NCBI RefSeq assembly: GCF_030063205.1
Contig: NZ_JASISQ010000008.1
Coordinates: forward strand, 1 to 64,000
Reading direction: 5' to 3'
DNA length: 64,000 nt
DNA from: Arthrobacter antibioticus
GTDB lineage: Bacteria; Actinomycetota; Actinomycetes; Actinomycetales; Micrococcaceae
The notes beneath the pieces were generated by a model that was not told where the DNA came from, did not search any database, and saw only the letters and a program-made list of their open reading frames with translations. The stretch's first letter is position 1. Each line of letters begins with the position of its first letter. Positions 26,459 through 34,959 of the stretch are shown here, piece after piece. The position numbers and the translations under genes are program-made.

Positions 26459-29400
26459 GTGACGCACTCCTCCGCTGATTCCCGTCTCCTAACCCGAATC
26501 GCCGAGTTCACCGAGAATTCCATTGCCGCTGGCCGGGTCTATGCTGATCAGGGCCGGGTCAGCGACATTGTTTTGGAACCTGCCACCGGACTGCTTTCGG
26601 GCAGGGTGACCGGAACCCACGAATACCGGAGCACGGCGAAACTTGTGCGTGAGCATGACGGCGTCATTGCCTGCCGAGTGGGCATCTGCAACTGCCCTGT
26701 ACGCCAAAATTGCAAGCATGTTGTTGCCCTCATCTCTGCCGCCGAACACGACCAGTCATTCACGGACTTTTTTGTTCCCGATGAAGCACCCCGGGAACCA
26801 ACATTCCTGGAGACCCTGCTGGCAAAAGCCAAGGACGGAAAGTCAGCAGCAGCCGCGGCGCCCATTCACAGCGAAGACGAACCGGCCGTTGATTCCTGGG
26901 AAGCTGCATTGTCAGCGCTGCTGCCTCCCGCGGCGGCCGCTCCCAGCCAGGACACGCCCGCGCTTGGACTGCAGTTTGAACTTCATCTGCCGCCACCGCG
27001 CTTTTCCTACCGCGGCCGCGGCAACACAGTGCCCTCCGAACCTGTTCTGAACGTCCGTCCCGTTGTTATGGGCACCCGCGGAAAATGGGTCAAGACAGGA
27101 GTCAGCTGGGCAACCCTGGGCTACCTTGCCTACGGTGGCGCGCATGACCGCACCCAGTTGGAATGGCTCAGCGAATTCCTGTCCTCACACAGCCCGCGCC
27201 AGTACAACCACGGAAACGCCGGTGCGTGGCTATCCATAAATGACTTCGCTGGCCGTAACCTGTGGCAGCTGCTGTCCAGTGCCCACAAGAACGGCATAGC
27301 CCTGATCCAGTCAGGCGGCGGGGACCCCATCAGAGTTGTCAGTCAGGAAGCATCACTGCAGTTGGATGTTAGCCAGGCGGACTCAGGGGGACTGGATGTT
27401 AGTCCGCTGATTGACCTTGATGGTGTCCGGATCGAGGCTGAGGTTCTTGGCCGAGTTGGGTCTCCCGTCAGTGGACTCTTTTTCAGCTCCAAAGCCGAGA
27501 CCGGCGGCACCGCAGGGAGCACTGCCCAAGGCCGCGACGCCGTCGTCCGCGGAAGTATCACGCTGGCACCTCTGCCCGCAGATGTCTCTGCCCAAATGCT
27601 CGATTTTGCACTGCGGAAGGAAACAGTCCACGTCCCTGCGCAGGCGCGGGATAAGTTCCTCACCCAGATTTATCCGCAACTCAAGCAGGCTGCCGCAGTG
27701 GTTTCGGCCGATCATTCGGTGGAATTGCCCGCATACGTGGAACCTACCTTGTCGCTTCTGGCGGCGTATGGCGGTGACCACACTGTGCGTTTGCATTGGG
27801 AGTGGCATTACCCTGTGGGCTCCCGCGTGACGTCCCTGCCCTTGTGGCCTGAGCTCGGGGAGAGCGCTGTCCGGGATGCCGGGGCAGAGGCCCGCTTAAT
27901 CGAGAGTGTGGGCCAGCCGTGGGAGGACATCACGGCTATGGGCGTTGCGGCTAACCATGCGTGGGGGGAGCCTTCACTTGCAGGTTCCGCTTCCTTGACA
28001 GATTTGGACACGCTCACATTTACCGAGACTGTGTTGCCTAGACTAGAGGCACTGCCCGGGGTTCAGGTTGAAACTTCCGGCAACATTGCCAGCTACCGCG
28101 AAGTTACCGAAGCACCCATCGTCACTATTTCAACCAAGGCTACCGACGAGCGCGACTGGTTTGATCTGGGCATTGTCATTACGCTCGAAGGCCAGTACGT
28201 CTCCTTTGCCGCCGTCTTCTCGGCTTTGGCTGCCGGAAATTCACGCATGCTGCTGCCTAGCGGAGCTTACTTCTCCTTGGACCGCCCCGAACTCCATCAG
28301 CTGCGTGCCTTGATAGATGAAGCTCGCAGTCTCAATGACAGCAAAGATGGCGAACTGCGCATCAGCCGGTTCCAGGCCGGGCTTTGGGATGAGCTGGCCC
28401 AGCTTGGCATCGTTGACGAGCAGGCACAGGCTTGGCGCAAGACCATCTCTGGCCTGCTCGACGGCGGACCCCCCGTTGCACTGCCTGCGCCCCCAGGGTT
28501 GAATGCAACCCTGCGCCCCTACCAGCTGGATGGCTTTAACTGGCTGCACTTTTTGTATAGCTTTGGTTTGGGCGGCGTCCTTGCAGATGACATGGGTTTG
28601 GGAAAGACAGTCCAGACCCTGGCGTTGATGTGCCAGGTCAAGGCCGATAACGATGCACGCGGTTCGAGCAACCCGCCGTTTCTTGTAGTTGCACCCACCT
28701 CCGTGGTGGGTAACTGGGCCAGTGAGAGCATTAAGTTTGCGCCTGGGCTCAAGGTCGTGACAGTCTCTGAAACCTTTGCCAAGAGCGGGCTGGACTCGGC
28801 AGAATTCTTTGGCGATGCCGACATTGTCATCACGTCCTACGCACTGTTCCGCATCGATTTTCCTGAATATGGAATGCAGGATTTTGCCGGACTGATTTTG
28901 GATGAGGCGCAGTTCGTCAAGAACCACCAGTCGAAGGCATACCAGTGCGCACGGAAATTGAAGTCCCCCTTCAAGCTGTCCGTCACAGGAACACCCATGG
29001 AAAACAACCTCATGGAGTTGTGGGCGTTGCTGTCCATTGTGGCTCCTGGACTTTTCCCCAGCCCAAAGCGATTCGCCGAATTTTACCAGCGTCCCATTGA
29101 AAAGAACGCAGACTCTGAGCTGTTGGCGAAGCTGCGTGCGCGCGTCAAGCCACTCATGCTGCGACGCACCAAGGAACAGGTGATTGCTGATCTGCCTGCC
29201 AAGCAGGAACAGATACTGGAAGTGGAGTTGAATCCACGTCACCAGAAAATCTACCAAACGCATTTGCAGCGGGAACGTGCCAAGATCCTTGGCCTGCTAG
29301 AAAATGTTAATAAGAACCGCTTCACTATTTTCCAGTCCCTGACATTGCTTCGTCAGCTCAGTCTGGACGTGTCCCTTGTTGATGAAAATCATGCCGGAGT

Positions 29401-29911
29401 ACGCTCCTCGAAGCTGGATGTGTTGTTCGAGCAGCTAGAAGACGTGGTCAGAGAAGGCCACAGGGCACTGATATTTAGCCAGTTTACGGGTTTCTTGGGT
29501 AAGGTTCGTGAGCGTCTCATAGCTGAAGGCATTGACTTCACGTATCTTGACGGAGGCACACGCAACAGAGCCGCCGTCGTTGATGAATTCAAGACCGGGA
29601 CGGCACCACTGTTCTTGATTAGTCTCAAAGCCGGTGGTTTTGGATTGAACCTGACGGAGGCGGACTACGTGTTCATTCTTGATCCGTGGTGGAACCCCGC
29701 CTCGGAGGCGCAGGCGGTGGACCGTACGCACCGCATCGGGCAGAAGAAGAACGTCATGGTGTACCGATTGGTTGCCAAAGACACGATCGAAGAAAAGGTC
29801 ATGGCGTTGAAGGCGAAGAAATCCCAGCTGTTCTCAGATGTAATGAGTGGAGATTCGCTCTCCAGCGGGGCACTGACGGCAACCGACCTGGCCGGGCTCT
29901 TCCGGGACTAA
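26459..29911 (+). CDS. SWIM zinc-finger SNF2-family helicase/translocase
   Basis: An 1150-residue Swi2/Snf2 ATPase. The N-terminus holds a SWIM zinc finger (CRVGICNCPVRQNCKHVVALI, CxCx(n)CxH ligands at about residue 65-85). A variable region follows to about 690. The helicase core has motif I DDMGLGKTVQT, II DEAQFVKN, III VTGTPMENN and VI RTHRIGQKKNV. It should translocate on duplex DNA, but no specific role is established. GTG 26459 is chosen over TTG 26402 because GGTGGA lies eight bases upstream of the GTG. A long hairpin separates it from the convergent hspR. Confidence 0.93.
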   Translation: MTHSSADSRLLTRIAEFTENSIAAGRVYADQGRVSDIVLEPATGLLSGRVTGTHEYRSTAKLVREHDGVIACRVGICNCPVRQNCKHVVALISAAEHDQSFTDFFVPDEAPREPTFLETLLAKAKDGKSAAAAAPIHSEDEPAVDSWEAALSALLPPAAAAPSQDTPALGLQFELHLPPPRFSYRGRGNTVPSEPVLNVRPVVMGTRGKWVKTGVSWATLGYLAYGGAHDRTQLEWLSEFLSSHSPRQYNHGNAGAWLSINDFAGRNLWQLLSSAHKNGIALIQSGGGDPIRVVSQEASLQLDVSQADSGGLDVSPLIDLDGVRIEAEVLGRVGSPVSGLFFSSKAETGGTAGSTAQGRDAVVRGSITLAPLPADVSAQMLDFALRKETVHVPAQARDKFLTQIYPQLKQAAAVVSADHSVELPAYVEPTLSLLAAYGGDHTVRLHWEWHYPVGSRVTSLPLWPELGESAVRDAGAEARLIESVGQPWEDITAMGVAANHAWGEPSLAGSASLTDLDTLTFTETVLPRLEALPGVQVETSGNIASYREVTEAPIVTISTKATDERDWFDLGIVITLEGQYVSFAAVFSALAAGNSRMLLPSGAYFSLDRPELHQLRALIDEARSLNDSKDGELRISRFQAGLWDELAQLGIVDEQAQAWRKTISGLLDGGPPVALPAPPGLNATLRPYQLDGFNWLHFLYSFGLGGVLADDMGLGKTVQTLALMCQVKADNDARGSSNPPFLVVAPTSVVGNWASESIKFAPGLKVVTVSETFAKSGLDSAEFFGDADIVITSYALFRIDFPEYGMQDFAGLILDEAQFVKNHQSKAYQCARKLKSPFKLSVTGTPMENNLMELWALLSIVAPGLFPSPKRFAEFYQRPIEKNADSELLAKLRARVKPLMLRRTKEQVIADLPAKQEQILEVELNPRHQKIYQTHLQRERAKILGLLENVNKNRFTIFQSLTLLRQLSLDVSLVDENHAGVRSSKLDVLFEQLEDVVREGHRALIFSQFTGFLGKVRERLIAEGIDFTYLDGGTRNRAAVVDEFKTGTAPLFLISLKAGGFGLNLTEADYVFILDPWWNPASEAQAVDRTHRIGQKKNVMVYRLVAKDTIEEKVMALKAKKSQLFSDVMSGDSLSSGALTATDLAGLFRD

Positions 29912-29924
29912 CGAATTTTCCACC

Positions 29925-29992
29925 TGAGGGCGTGCCATGCTGGCGGGGGCGTGTGAACTTTCATACGCCCCCGCCAGCATGGCACGCCCTCA
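29925..29992. terminator. 28-32-bp near-perfect hairpin between the SNF2 gene and hspR
   Basis: 29925-29952 pairs perfectly with 29965-29992, and four more pairs (one G-U) close to an ACTT-type loop. It sits between convergent genes. Its right arm overlaps the last three bases of hspR. Confidence 0.85.
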
Positions 29993-30430
29993 GCGCTGTG
30001 GACGCCAGATGACAACTGCCTGGCTACGGGGACGCGGGCGCTGACCGCGGGCCAGCGCAACAATATCCCCGCCGGTGAGCCCACCGGCAAATACTCGGGT
30101 GTTGGCACGGGGCGGACGCGAGGCCATCTGCGCTGCGGCGTCTTCGAGTGCATCGCTGAGCTCCACGACTTTTGCGCGCAGGACATCCACCTCGTTTTGC
30201 AGCTCCATGACCCGTCGGATCCCCTCAAGGGAGATCCCTTCTTGCGACAGTCGCTGAACTTCACGCAGCATCTCAACATCGTGCTGGGAATAGCGGCGCG
30301 ACCTGCCCGGGGCACGGCGGGGTTTGACGATGCCCAACCTGTCATATTGGCGCAGCGTTTGTGGGTGCATCTCTGCCAGCTCGGCCGCCACGGAAATCAC
30401 AAAAATGGGTGAGTGGGGATCAACAAACAT
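29990..30430 (-). CDS. hspR: Heat-shock repressor HspR (MerR family)
   Basis: A 146-residue MerR-type regulator. The winged-helix N-terminus reads FVISVAAELAEMHPQTLRQYDRLGIVKPRRAPGRSRRYS, the diagnostic HspR sequence, followed by a coiled-coil (RLSQEGISLEGIRRVMELQNEV...KVVELSDALEDAA). The tail is basic and Pro/Arg-rich. In Streptomyces and Mycobacterium, HspR with DnaK as co-repressor binds HAIR elements and represses dnaK and clpB. The three HAIR sites in this window (5600, 34279, 34331) fit exactly that. It is the last gene of dnaK-grpE-dnaJ-hspR, so it should be autoregulated. The start has AAAGGACG as a ribosome site. Confidence 0.95.
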   Translation of the reverse strand: MFVDPHSPIFVISVAAELAEMHPQTLRQYDRLGIVKPRRAPGRSRRYSQHDVEMLREVQRLSQEGISLEGIRRVMELQNEVDVLRAKVVELSDALEDAAAQMASRPPRANTRVFAGGLTGGDIVALARGQRPRPRSQAVVIWRPQR

Positions 30431-30442
30431 TGCAACGTCCTT

Positions 30443-30478
30443 TCTTTGGCGGCTCTGGTGTCTTTGGCGGCTCTGGTG
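30443..30478. repeat. 18-bp perfect tandem duplication between dnaJ and hspR
   Basis: TCTTTGGCGGCTCTGGTG occurs twice head to tail in the 110-base spacer. On the transcript strand it gives two CACCAGAGCCGCCAAAGA units just before the hspR ribosome site. Its effect on hspR translation is unknown. Confidence 0.9.
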
Positions 30479-30540
30479 CTCACGGAGCCTGCCGTCCCGC
30501 GGGCCCCGTTATGGGTCCGCGAGAGTGGTCAGGTAGCAAG

Positions 30541-31548
30541 CTACAGCTTTGCTTTGTCCTTGAGTGCAGCACGGACGTCCTCGTCAGCTGTTGCTGAAGC
30601 GAAAGCGCGCACGGCGGCTTCAGCTTCCTTGTTCAGCTTTTGCGGCACTGTCACGTCAATGGTGACGAGAAGGTCACCATCACCCTTCTTGGTTTTAACG
30701 CCTGCCCCCTTGACGCGTAGCGTCCGTCCGGAAGGGGTTCCGGCCGGAACGCGGACACGCACAGTTTCTCCCGTCAGCGTGGGCACGCTGATGTCTGCCC
30801 CTAGCGCGGCTTCATGGAATGCCACGGGGACATGGACACGAATGTTGTTGCCATCACGCACGAAGAAGTCGTGCGGCTTGACCTTAACAGTGACCATTAG
30901 GTCACCCGGGCCGGCAGCACCTGACTGGCCCTTGCCTCTGACCCTGACCTTCTGACCATCCTTGATACCTGCGGGAATCCGTACATCGATCACGTCGCCG
31001 TTAGGCTCACGCAGACCAATCTTGGTTCCGGTAATTGACCCGCCAAAGGAGATGGTTGTTGAGGCGCTGCGGTCAGCACCTTTCGTAGGTGTTGACTGGA
31101 AGCCGCCAAAACCGCCGCCACCGCCGCCAAAGAGGTCCGCGAACTCCGGCGGTAAGCCTGAGCCGTATCCTGGGTTCCCACGAGGTGAGCCACCAAATCC
31201 GGGATTCCCCCGGGGCGCTCCGCGGCCGCCACCAAAGAGGTCGCCAAAGACATCCTCGAAGCCACCGCCTCCGCCGTGTCCACCAGTGCCGCCTGCGCTG
31301 AAGCGGGCGCCGCCTCCCATGGCACGGATGGCGTCATATTGTTCGCGATCTTCTTTACTTGAGAGTACTGAATACGCTTCGGAGACGTCCTTGAAAGTTT
31401 TTTCCGACGCAGGATCACCAGAGTTTGTGTCCGGGTGATACTTACGGGCTAACTTCCGGTAGGCCTTCTTGATGTCGGTGTCCGATGCATCTTTGGACAC
31501 TCCGAGGATTTTATAGAAGTCTTTCTCGACCCAATCCTGACTTGCCAA
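30541..31548 (-). CDS. dnaJ: DnaJ-type co-chaperone lacking the zinc-finger domain
   Basis: A 335-residue J-domain protein. The J domain (residues 9-75) contains the HPD tripeptide at 38-40 that stimulates DnaK ATPase. A long Gly/Phe-rich region (about 80-150, with FGDLFGG and GGGGGFGGF) is followed directly by the C-terminal substrate-binding domains (TTISFGGSITGTKIGL, VKVKPHDFFVRDGNNI). No CxxCxGxG zinc-finger repeats are present, so this is a type II/CbpA-like protein rather than a classical type I DnaJ. A second, zinc-containing DnaJ may be encoded elsewhere. It lies between grpE and hspR on one strand. Its start codon ATG has AAAGGAGG upstream. Confidence 0.95.
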   Translation of the reverse strand: MASQDWVEKDFYKILGVSKDASDTDIKKAYRKLARKYHPDTNSGDPASEKTFKDVSEAYSVLSSKEDREQYDAIRAMGGGARFSAGGTGGHGGGGGFEDVFGDLFGGGRGAPRGNPGFGGSPRGNPGYGSGLPPEFADLFGGGGGGFGGFQSTPTKGADRSASTTISFGGSITGTKIGLREPNGDVIDVRIPAGIKDGQKVRVRGKGQSGAAGPGDLMVTVKVKPHDFFVRDGNNIRVHVPVAFHEAALGADISVPTLTGETVRVRVPAGTPSGRTLRVKGAGVKTKKGDGDLLVTIDVTVPQKLNKEAEAAVRAFASATADEDVRAALKDKAKL

Positions 31549-31644
31549 GACGCCTCCTTTCTAAAAGTTTGTTGGGGGTAATGCTTCGCCAAGGGTGGGG
31601 CTGACCGGGACACAAGTGCCTCGATCAACCCCACCGGTGGCTTA

Positions 31645-31700
31645 GGCCCACCAGGGGGCCCCGGGACGAGCTTGCGCGTCCCGGGAGGCACTGGTGGGCC
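31645..31700 (-). other. Nested intercistronic hairpin between grpE and dnaJ
   Basis: The inner 9-bp stem (31660-31668 with 31677-31685) lies inside an outer 10-bp stem (31645-31654 with 31691-31700). The 214-base gap between grpE and dnaJ is large for an operon. This structure could attenuate read-through or act as an mRNA processing or stability site. No U-tract follows. Confidence 0.6.
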
Positions 31701-31762
31701 CACAGTTCCGAGGCCCCCGGTCGAATCTGCGCCAGCGGATTCAACCGGGGAGGAATCGGGGA

Positions 31763-32326
31763 CTATTCAGGTACTGCCACGATGACCTGTGCGGCGCGCA
31801 GAATTCGCTCACCGGACTTGTATCCGTTGCGTAGCACCTGACTAACAGTGTCAACCTCAATATCGGCGCCAGGCTGCTGAATGAGTGCCTCGTGAATGGT
31901 CGGATCAAATGCCACACCAGTTGTGTTGATCTTTTCCAAACCGTAGGTAGCCAAAGCTGTTTCCAGCTTTGCCGCGATGGCCGAAAAGGGGCCATCGGTG
32001 AGGTCGCCGTGCGCACGCGCCGCGTCAATGTCATCCACCACGGGCAGTAGCGAGTTCAGTACGCCAATGACGGCCATCTGTCCTGCCACTGCTCGGTCGC
32101 GTTCAACACGCTTGCGGTAGTTGACGTATTCGGCTTGTAAGCGAAGAAGGTCATTCTTCCACTCGGCAGCCTCATCGGTGAGCACACCTTGGGCAACTGA
32201 CTCATCAGCCGGAACCTCAACACCGTTGAGGATATCTTCCGCCTGGGAGAGCGCATCGCCCTCGTTAGTAGCGTCTTCGGGGATTCCGTCTTCCGGAACC
32301 TCTTCAGGGTTTACTGACTCAGACAT
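31763..32326 (-). CDS. grpE: Nucleotide exchange factor GrpE
   Basis: A 187-residue dimeric nucleotide exchange factor for DnaK. The N-terminus (about 1-55) is acidic and disordered. The long coiled-coil helix (WKNDLLRLQAEYVNYRKRVERDR) and the C-terminal beta domain ending in GYKSGERILRAAQVIVAV are intact. FDPTIHEAL is the conserved family motif. The gene starts two bases after the dnaK stop, and is therefore tightly coupled to it. Confidence 0.97.
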   Translation of the reverse strand: MSESVNPEEVPEDGIPEDATNEGDALSQAEDILNGVEVPADESVAQGVLTDEAAEWKNDLLRLQAEYVNYRKRVERDRAVAGQMAVIGVLNSLLPVVDDIDAARAHGDLTDGPFSAIAAKLETALATYGLEKINTTGVAFDPTIHEALIQQPGADIEVDTVSQVLRNGYKSGERILRAAQVIVAVPE

Positions 32327-32328
32327 GC

Positions 32329-34206
32329 TTACTTCTTCTCGTCTGCGTCTTCGTCGATGATCTCGGCGTCAACGATGTCTTCTTCGGCGTCACCTTCCGG
32401 TGCGGCGCCTGTGGCACCTTCGGAAGCTCCGGCGTCGGCCGTTGCACCCTCAGCCTGCGCTGCGGCGTAAATTGCCTCGCCCAGGGTTGACTGTGAAGCC
32501 TGCAACTTCTCAAACGCAGTCTTCACTGCTTCGTCGTCGTCGCCGGCCAGGGCTGTCTTGAGCGCGGTGACATCTTCCTTCACCGGGTTCTTGACATCGT
32601 CAGCGAGCTTGTCGTCGTTATCAGCCAAGACCTTGTCCACGGAGTAGTGGAGCTGCTCTGCGGAGTTGCGCAGATCGGCTGCCTCGCGGCGGGTCTTGTC
32701 TTCAGCTGCGTGCTCTTCAGCTTCCTGAACCATGCGCTCAATGTCTTCCTTGGACAGTGAGGAGCCGCCCGTGATGGTCATTGACTGCTCAACACCGGTG
32801 CCCTTGTCCTTAGCGGAGACGTGCACAATACCGTTGGCGTCAATGTCGAAGGTGACCTCAACCTGCGGGACGCCGCGCGGAGCCGGCGCAATACCGGTCA
32901 GCTCGAACGTGCCCAGCGGCTTGTTATCGCGTGTGAACTGACGCTCCCCCTGGAAGACCTGAATGGCCACCGAGGGCTGGTTGTCATCAGCGGTTGTGAA
33001 GGTCTCGGAACGCTTGGTGGGGATGGCCGTGTTGCGTTCGATCAGGTTGGTCATCACTCCGCCCTTGGTTTCAATTCCGAGGGACAACGGGGTGACGTCA
33101 ATGAGCAGAACGTCCTTGCGCTCACCCTTGAGGACACCGGCCTGCAGTGCTGCGCCAACGGCCACCACCTCATCCGGGTTGACGCCCTTGTTGGGCTCCT
33201 TGCCGCCAGCCAATTCCTTGACCAGTTCAACAACGGCAGGCATACGGGTGGAGCCACCGACCAGAACAATGTGATCAATGTCAGAAACCTTGATCCCGGC
33301 TTCCTTGATGACGTCATTGAACGGCTTCTTGGTGCGCTCGAGCAGGTCCTTGGTCAGCTCCTGGAGCTTGGCACGGGTGAGCTGCTCGTCCAGGTGCACC
33401 GGTCCGTCAGCGGTAACCGAAAGATACTGCAAGGAGATGTTGGTGCTGGATGCCGAAGAGAGTTCCTTCTTGGCCTGCTCTGCTGATTCCTTCAGACGCT
33501 GCAGGGCGATCTTGTCCTTCGACAGGTCGATGCCCTTGACCTTGAGCTGGTTCAGCAGGAAGTCAACGATCCGCTGATCCCAGTCGTCACCACCGAGGCG
33601 GTTGTCACCGTAGGTCGCGCGAACCTGAATGGTGGAGAACTCGTCTTCATCCTTGCCAACTTCAAGCAAGGAAACGTCGAACGTTCCGCCACCGAGGTCG
33701 AATACCAGGATGAGTTCGTCTTCTTTGCCTTTTTCCAAGCCGTAGGCCAGCGCTGCTGCAGTGGGCTCGTTAACAATGCGCAATACGTTCAGACCGGCAA
33801 TTTCGCCGGCTTCCTTCGTTGCCTGACGCTCAGCGTCATTGAAGTAGGCCGGGACGGTGATAACAGCGTCGGTGACCTTCTCGCCCAGGTAAGCTTCGGC
33901 GTCGTTCTTGAGCTTCATCAAGGTACGAGCGGAGATTTCCTGCGCCGTGTACTTTTTGTCATCGATCGAAACTGACCAGTCGGTGCCCATGTGGCGCTTG
34001 ACGGATGCGATGGTGCGATCAATGTTGTTCACTGCCTGGCGCTTGGCGATCTCGCCGACCAGGACTTCGCCGCTCTTGGAGAAGGCGACTACTGAGGGGG
34101 TGGTGCGGCCGCCTTCAGCGTTGGCGATGACTGTGGGCTCGCCACCTTCGAGGACGGATACAACAGAGTTGGTGGTTCCGAGGTCAATACCTACGGCACG
34201 TGACAT
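32329..34206 (-). CDS. dnaK: Molecular chaperone DnaK (Hsp70)
   Basis: A 625-residue Hsp70. The ATPase domain (1-360) begins [15 protein letters not shown] and includes the phosphate-binding loop ([18 protein letters not shown]) and adenosine motif ([12 protein letters not shown]). The linker region ([17 protein letters not shown]), substrate domain and helical lid follow. The tail is acidic ([16 protein letters not shown]). It folds and protects proteins with DnaJ and GrpE, hands aggregates to ClpB, and in Actinobacteria also acts as HspR co-repressor. It heads the operon, and two HAIR operators surround its promoter. Confidence 0.98.
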   Translation of the reverse strand: MSRAVGIDLGTTNSVVSVLEGGEPTVIANAEGGRTTPSVVAFSKSGEVLVGEIAKRQAVNNIDRTIASVKRHMGTDWSVSIDDKKYTAQEISARTLMKLKNDAEAYLGEKVTDAVITVPAYFNDAERQATKEAGEIAGLNVLRIVNEPTAAALAYGLEKGKEDELILVFDLGGGTFDVSLLEVGKDEDEFSTIQVRATYGDNRLGGDDWDQRIVDFLLNQLKVKGIDLSKDKIALQRLKESAEQAKKELSSASSTNISLQYLSVTADGPVHLDEQLTRAKLQELTKDLLERTKKPFNDVIKEAGIKVSDIDHIVLVGGSTRMPAVVELVKELAGGKEPNKGVNPDEVVAVGAALQAGVLKGERKDVLLIDVTPLSLGIETKGGVMTNLIERNTAIPTKRSETFTTADDNQPSVAIQVFQGERQFTRDNKPLGTFELTGIAPAPRGVPQVEVTFDIDANGIVHVSAKDKGTGVEQSMTITGGSSLSKEDIERMVQEAEEHAAEDKTRREAADLRNSAEQLHYSVDKVLADNDDKLADDVKNPVKEDVTALKTALAGDDDEAVKTAFEKLQASQSTLGEAIYAAAQAEGATADAGASEGATGAAPEGDAEEDIVDAEIIDEDADEKK

Positions 34207-34278
34207 AAGTGGTTCCTTTCATGAGCCGCTGCGTGAACTTATCCGCCATGATGGCGGCGGGTCGCTCAACCAGCGGTA

Positions 34279-34297
34279 TTGAGCGTTCTGGACTCAA
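34279..34297 (-). promoter_or_regulatory. HAIR operator, promoter-proximal, dnaK
   Basis: TTGAGC-N7-ACTCAA on the plus strand, matching the HspR-associated inverted repeat. It starts immediately downstream of the predicted -10, covering the likely transcription start, so HspR binding would block polymerase. Confidence 0.85.
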
Positions 34298-34324
34298 CTT
34301 TACTCAGCCTCGCCGCCATGTCAA
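34297..34324 (-). promoter_or_regulatory. Predicted dnaK promoter (-35/-10)
   Basis: On the minus strand, TTGACA (34324-34319) and TAAAGT (34302-34297) are separated by 16 bases. The two HAIR elements sit on either side. The -35 is a perfect consensus for the housekeeping sigma factor. Confidence 0.65.
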
Positions 34325-34330
34325 ATGAAC

Positions 34331-34349
34331 TTGAGCGTAGTAGGCTCAA
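34331..34349 (-). promoter_or_regulatory. HAIR operator, promoter-distal, dnaK
   Basis: TTGAGC-N7-GCTCAA, a perfect inverted repeat with the same N7 spacer as the other two sites. It lies just upstream of the -35 box of dnaK. Its N7 core (GTAGTAG) is the complement of the clpB site core (CTACTAC). Confidence 0.85.
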
Positions 34350-34474
34350 CTTTCACTTTAGGCGAACATGCGCGACGTCGGATGGCTGGCTTGGGCTGGC
34401 AGACCCGCCACCGGGCCAGAAGGCCAGCAGGTGCTGCTATATCGACAATCGTCAATCGCGGGGATAATGGGGCC

Positions 34475-34882
34475 ATGGACACTTCGCCCTCACTCAGCCC
34501 GGGCCCTGCTCTCGCCAGCTCAGCTCTCGCCAGCTCTGCACTCGCCAGCCCAACACTCGCCAGTCCGGCAGCTGCGTGCGGCCCCGGCACTGAACCAACT
34601 CTGAGCGCAATCCAGGCCCAACAGACCGCCCGGCTACTTAAAGCTCTCGCCGATCCCAACCGTTTACGGCTGCTCTCCATCGTTAAAGCGGGCAACGGCG
34701 GTGAGGCCTGCGTATGCGACCTCACTGAGCCACTGGACCTTGGCCAGCCCACCATTTCCCACCACCTAAAAATCCTGGTGGATGCGGGCTTGCTGAGTCG
34801 CGAAAAACGCGGCACGTGGGCTTATTACTCCTTGGTGCCAGGGGCACTCGAGGCTGCCTCAACAAGTATTCTTAGCCTGTAA
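34475..34882 (+). CDS. ArsR-family metal(loid)-responsive repressor
   Basis: A 135-residue winged-helix regulator. The domain begins at QQTARLLKALADPNRLRLLSIV. ACVCDLTEPLDLGQPTISHHLKIL contains the CxC pair in the recognition-helix region that binds As(III)/Sb(III) in ArsR, so metalloid sensing is likely. The first about 50 residues are Ser/Ala/Pro-rich and encoded by four 15-bp repeats, an unusual extension. ATG 34475 is chosen because a GATAAT box lies exactly six bases before it. Earlier in-frame starts overlap the dnaK operator region. No ars pump or reductase genes are beside it, so its target is unknown. Confidence 0.85.
   Translation: MDTSPSLSPGPALASSALASSALASPTLASPAAACGPGTEPTLSAIQAQQTARLLKALADPNRLRLLSIVKAGNGGEACVCDLTEPLDLGQPTISHHLKILVDAGLLSREKRGTWAYYSLVPGALEAASTSILSL
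34511..34570 (+). repeat. Four 15-bp tandem repeats in the ArsR N-terminus
   Basis: Units beginning CTCGCCAG at 34511, 34526, 34541 and 34556 encode LASSA, LASSA, LASPT and LASPA. They lie before the DNA-binding domain and are in frame. Confidence 0.9.
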
Positions 34883-34947
34883 AATCCAGGGTTCGCAGGC
34901 TGAGGGCCCAGTGCCGACCCTGTCAGCACGAACCCGCTTCCGCACCC

Positions 34948-34953
34948 TAAACT
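34948..34953 (+). promoter_or_regulatory. Candidate -10 box for a leaderless transcript
   Basis: TAAACT is followed by exactly six bases (GAACGG) and the GTG start at 34960. Confidence 0.6.
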
Positions 34954-34959
34954 GAACGG

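Noticed and set aside
28241-29263. 340-codon minus-strand frame opposite the SNF2 gene
   Set aside because: It is antisense to the helicase core, whose motifs are intact, and has no recognisable domain.
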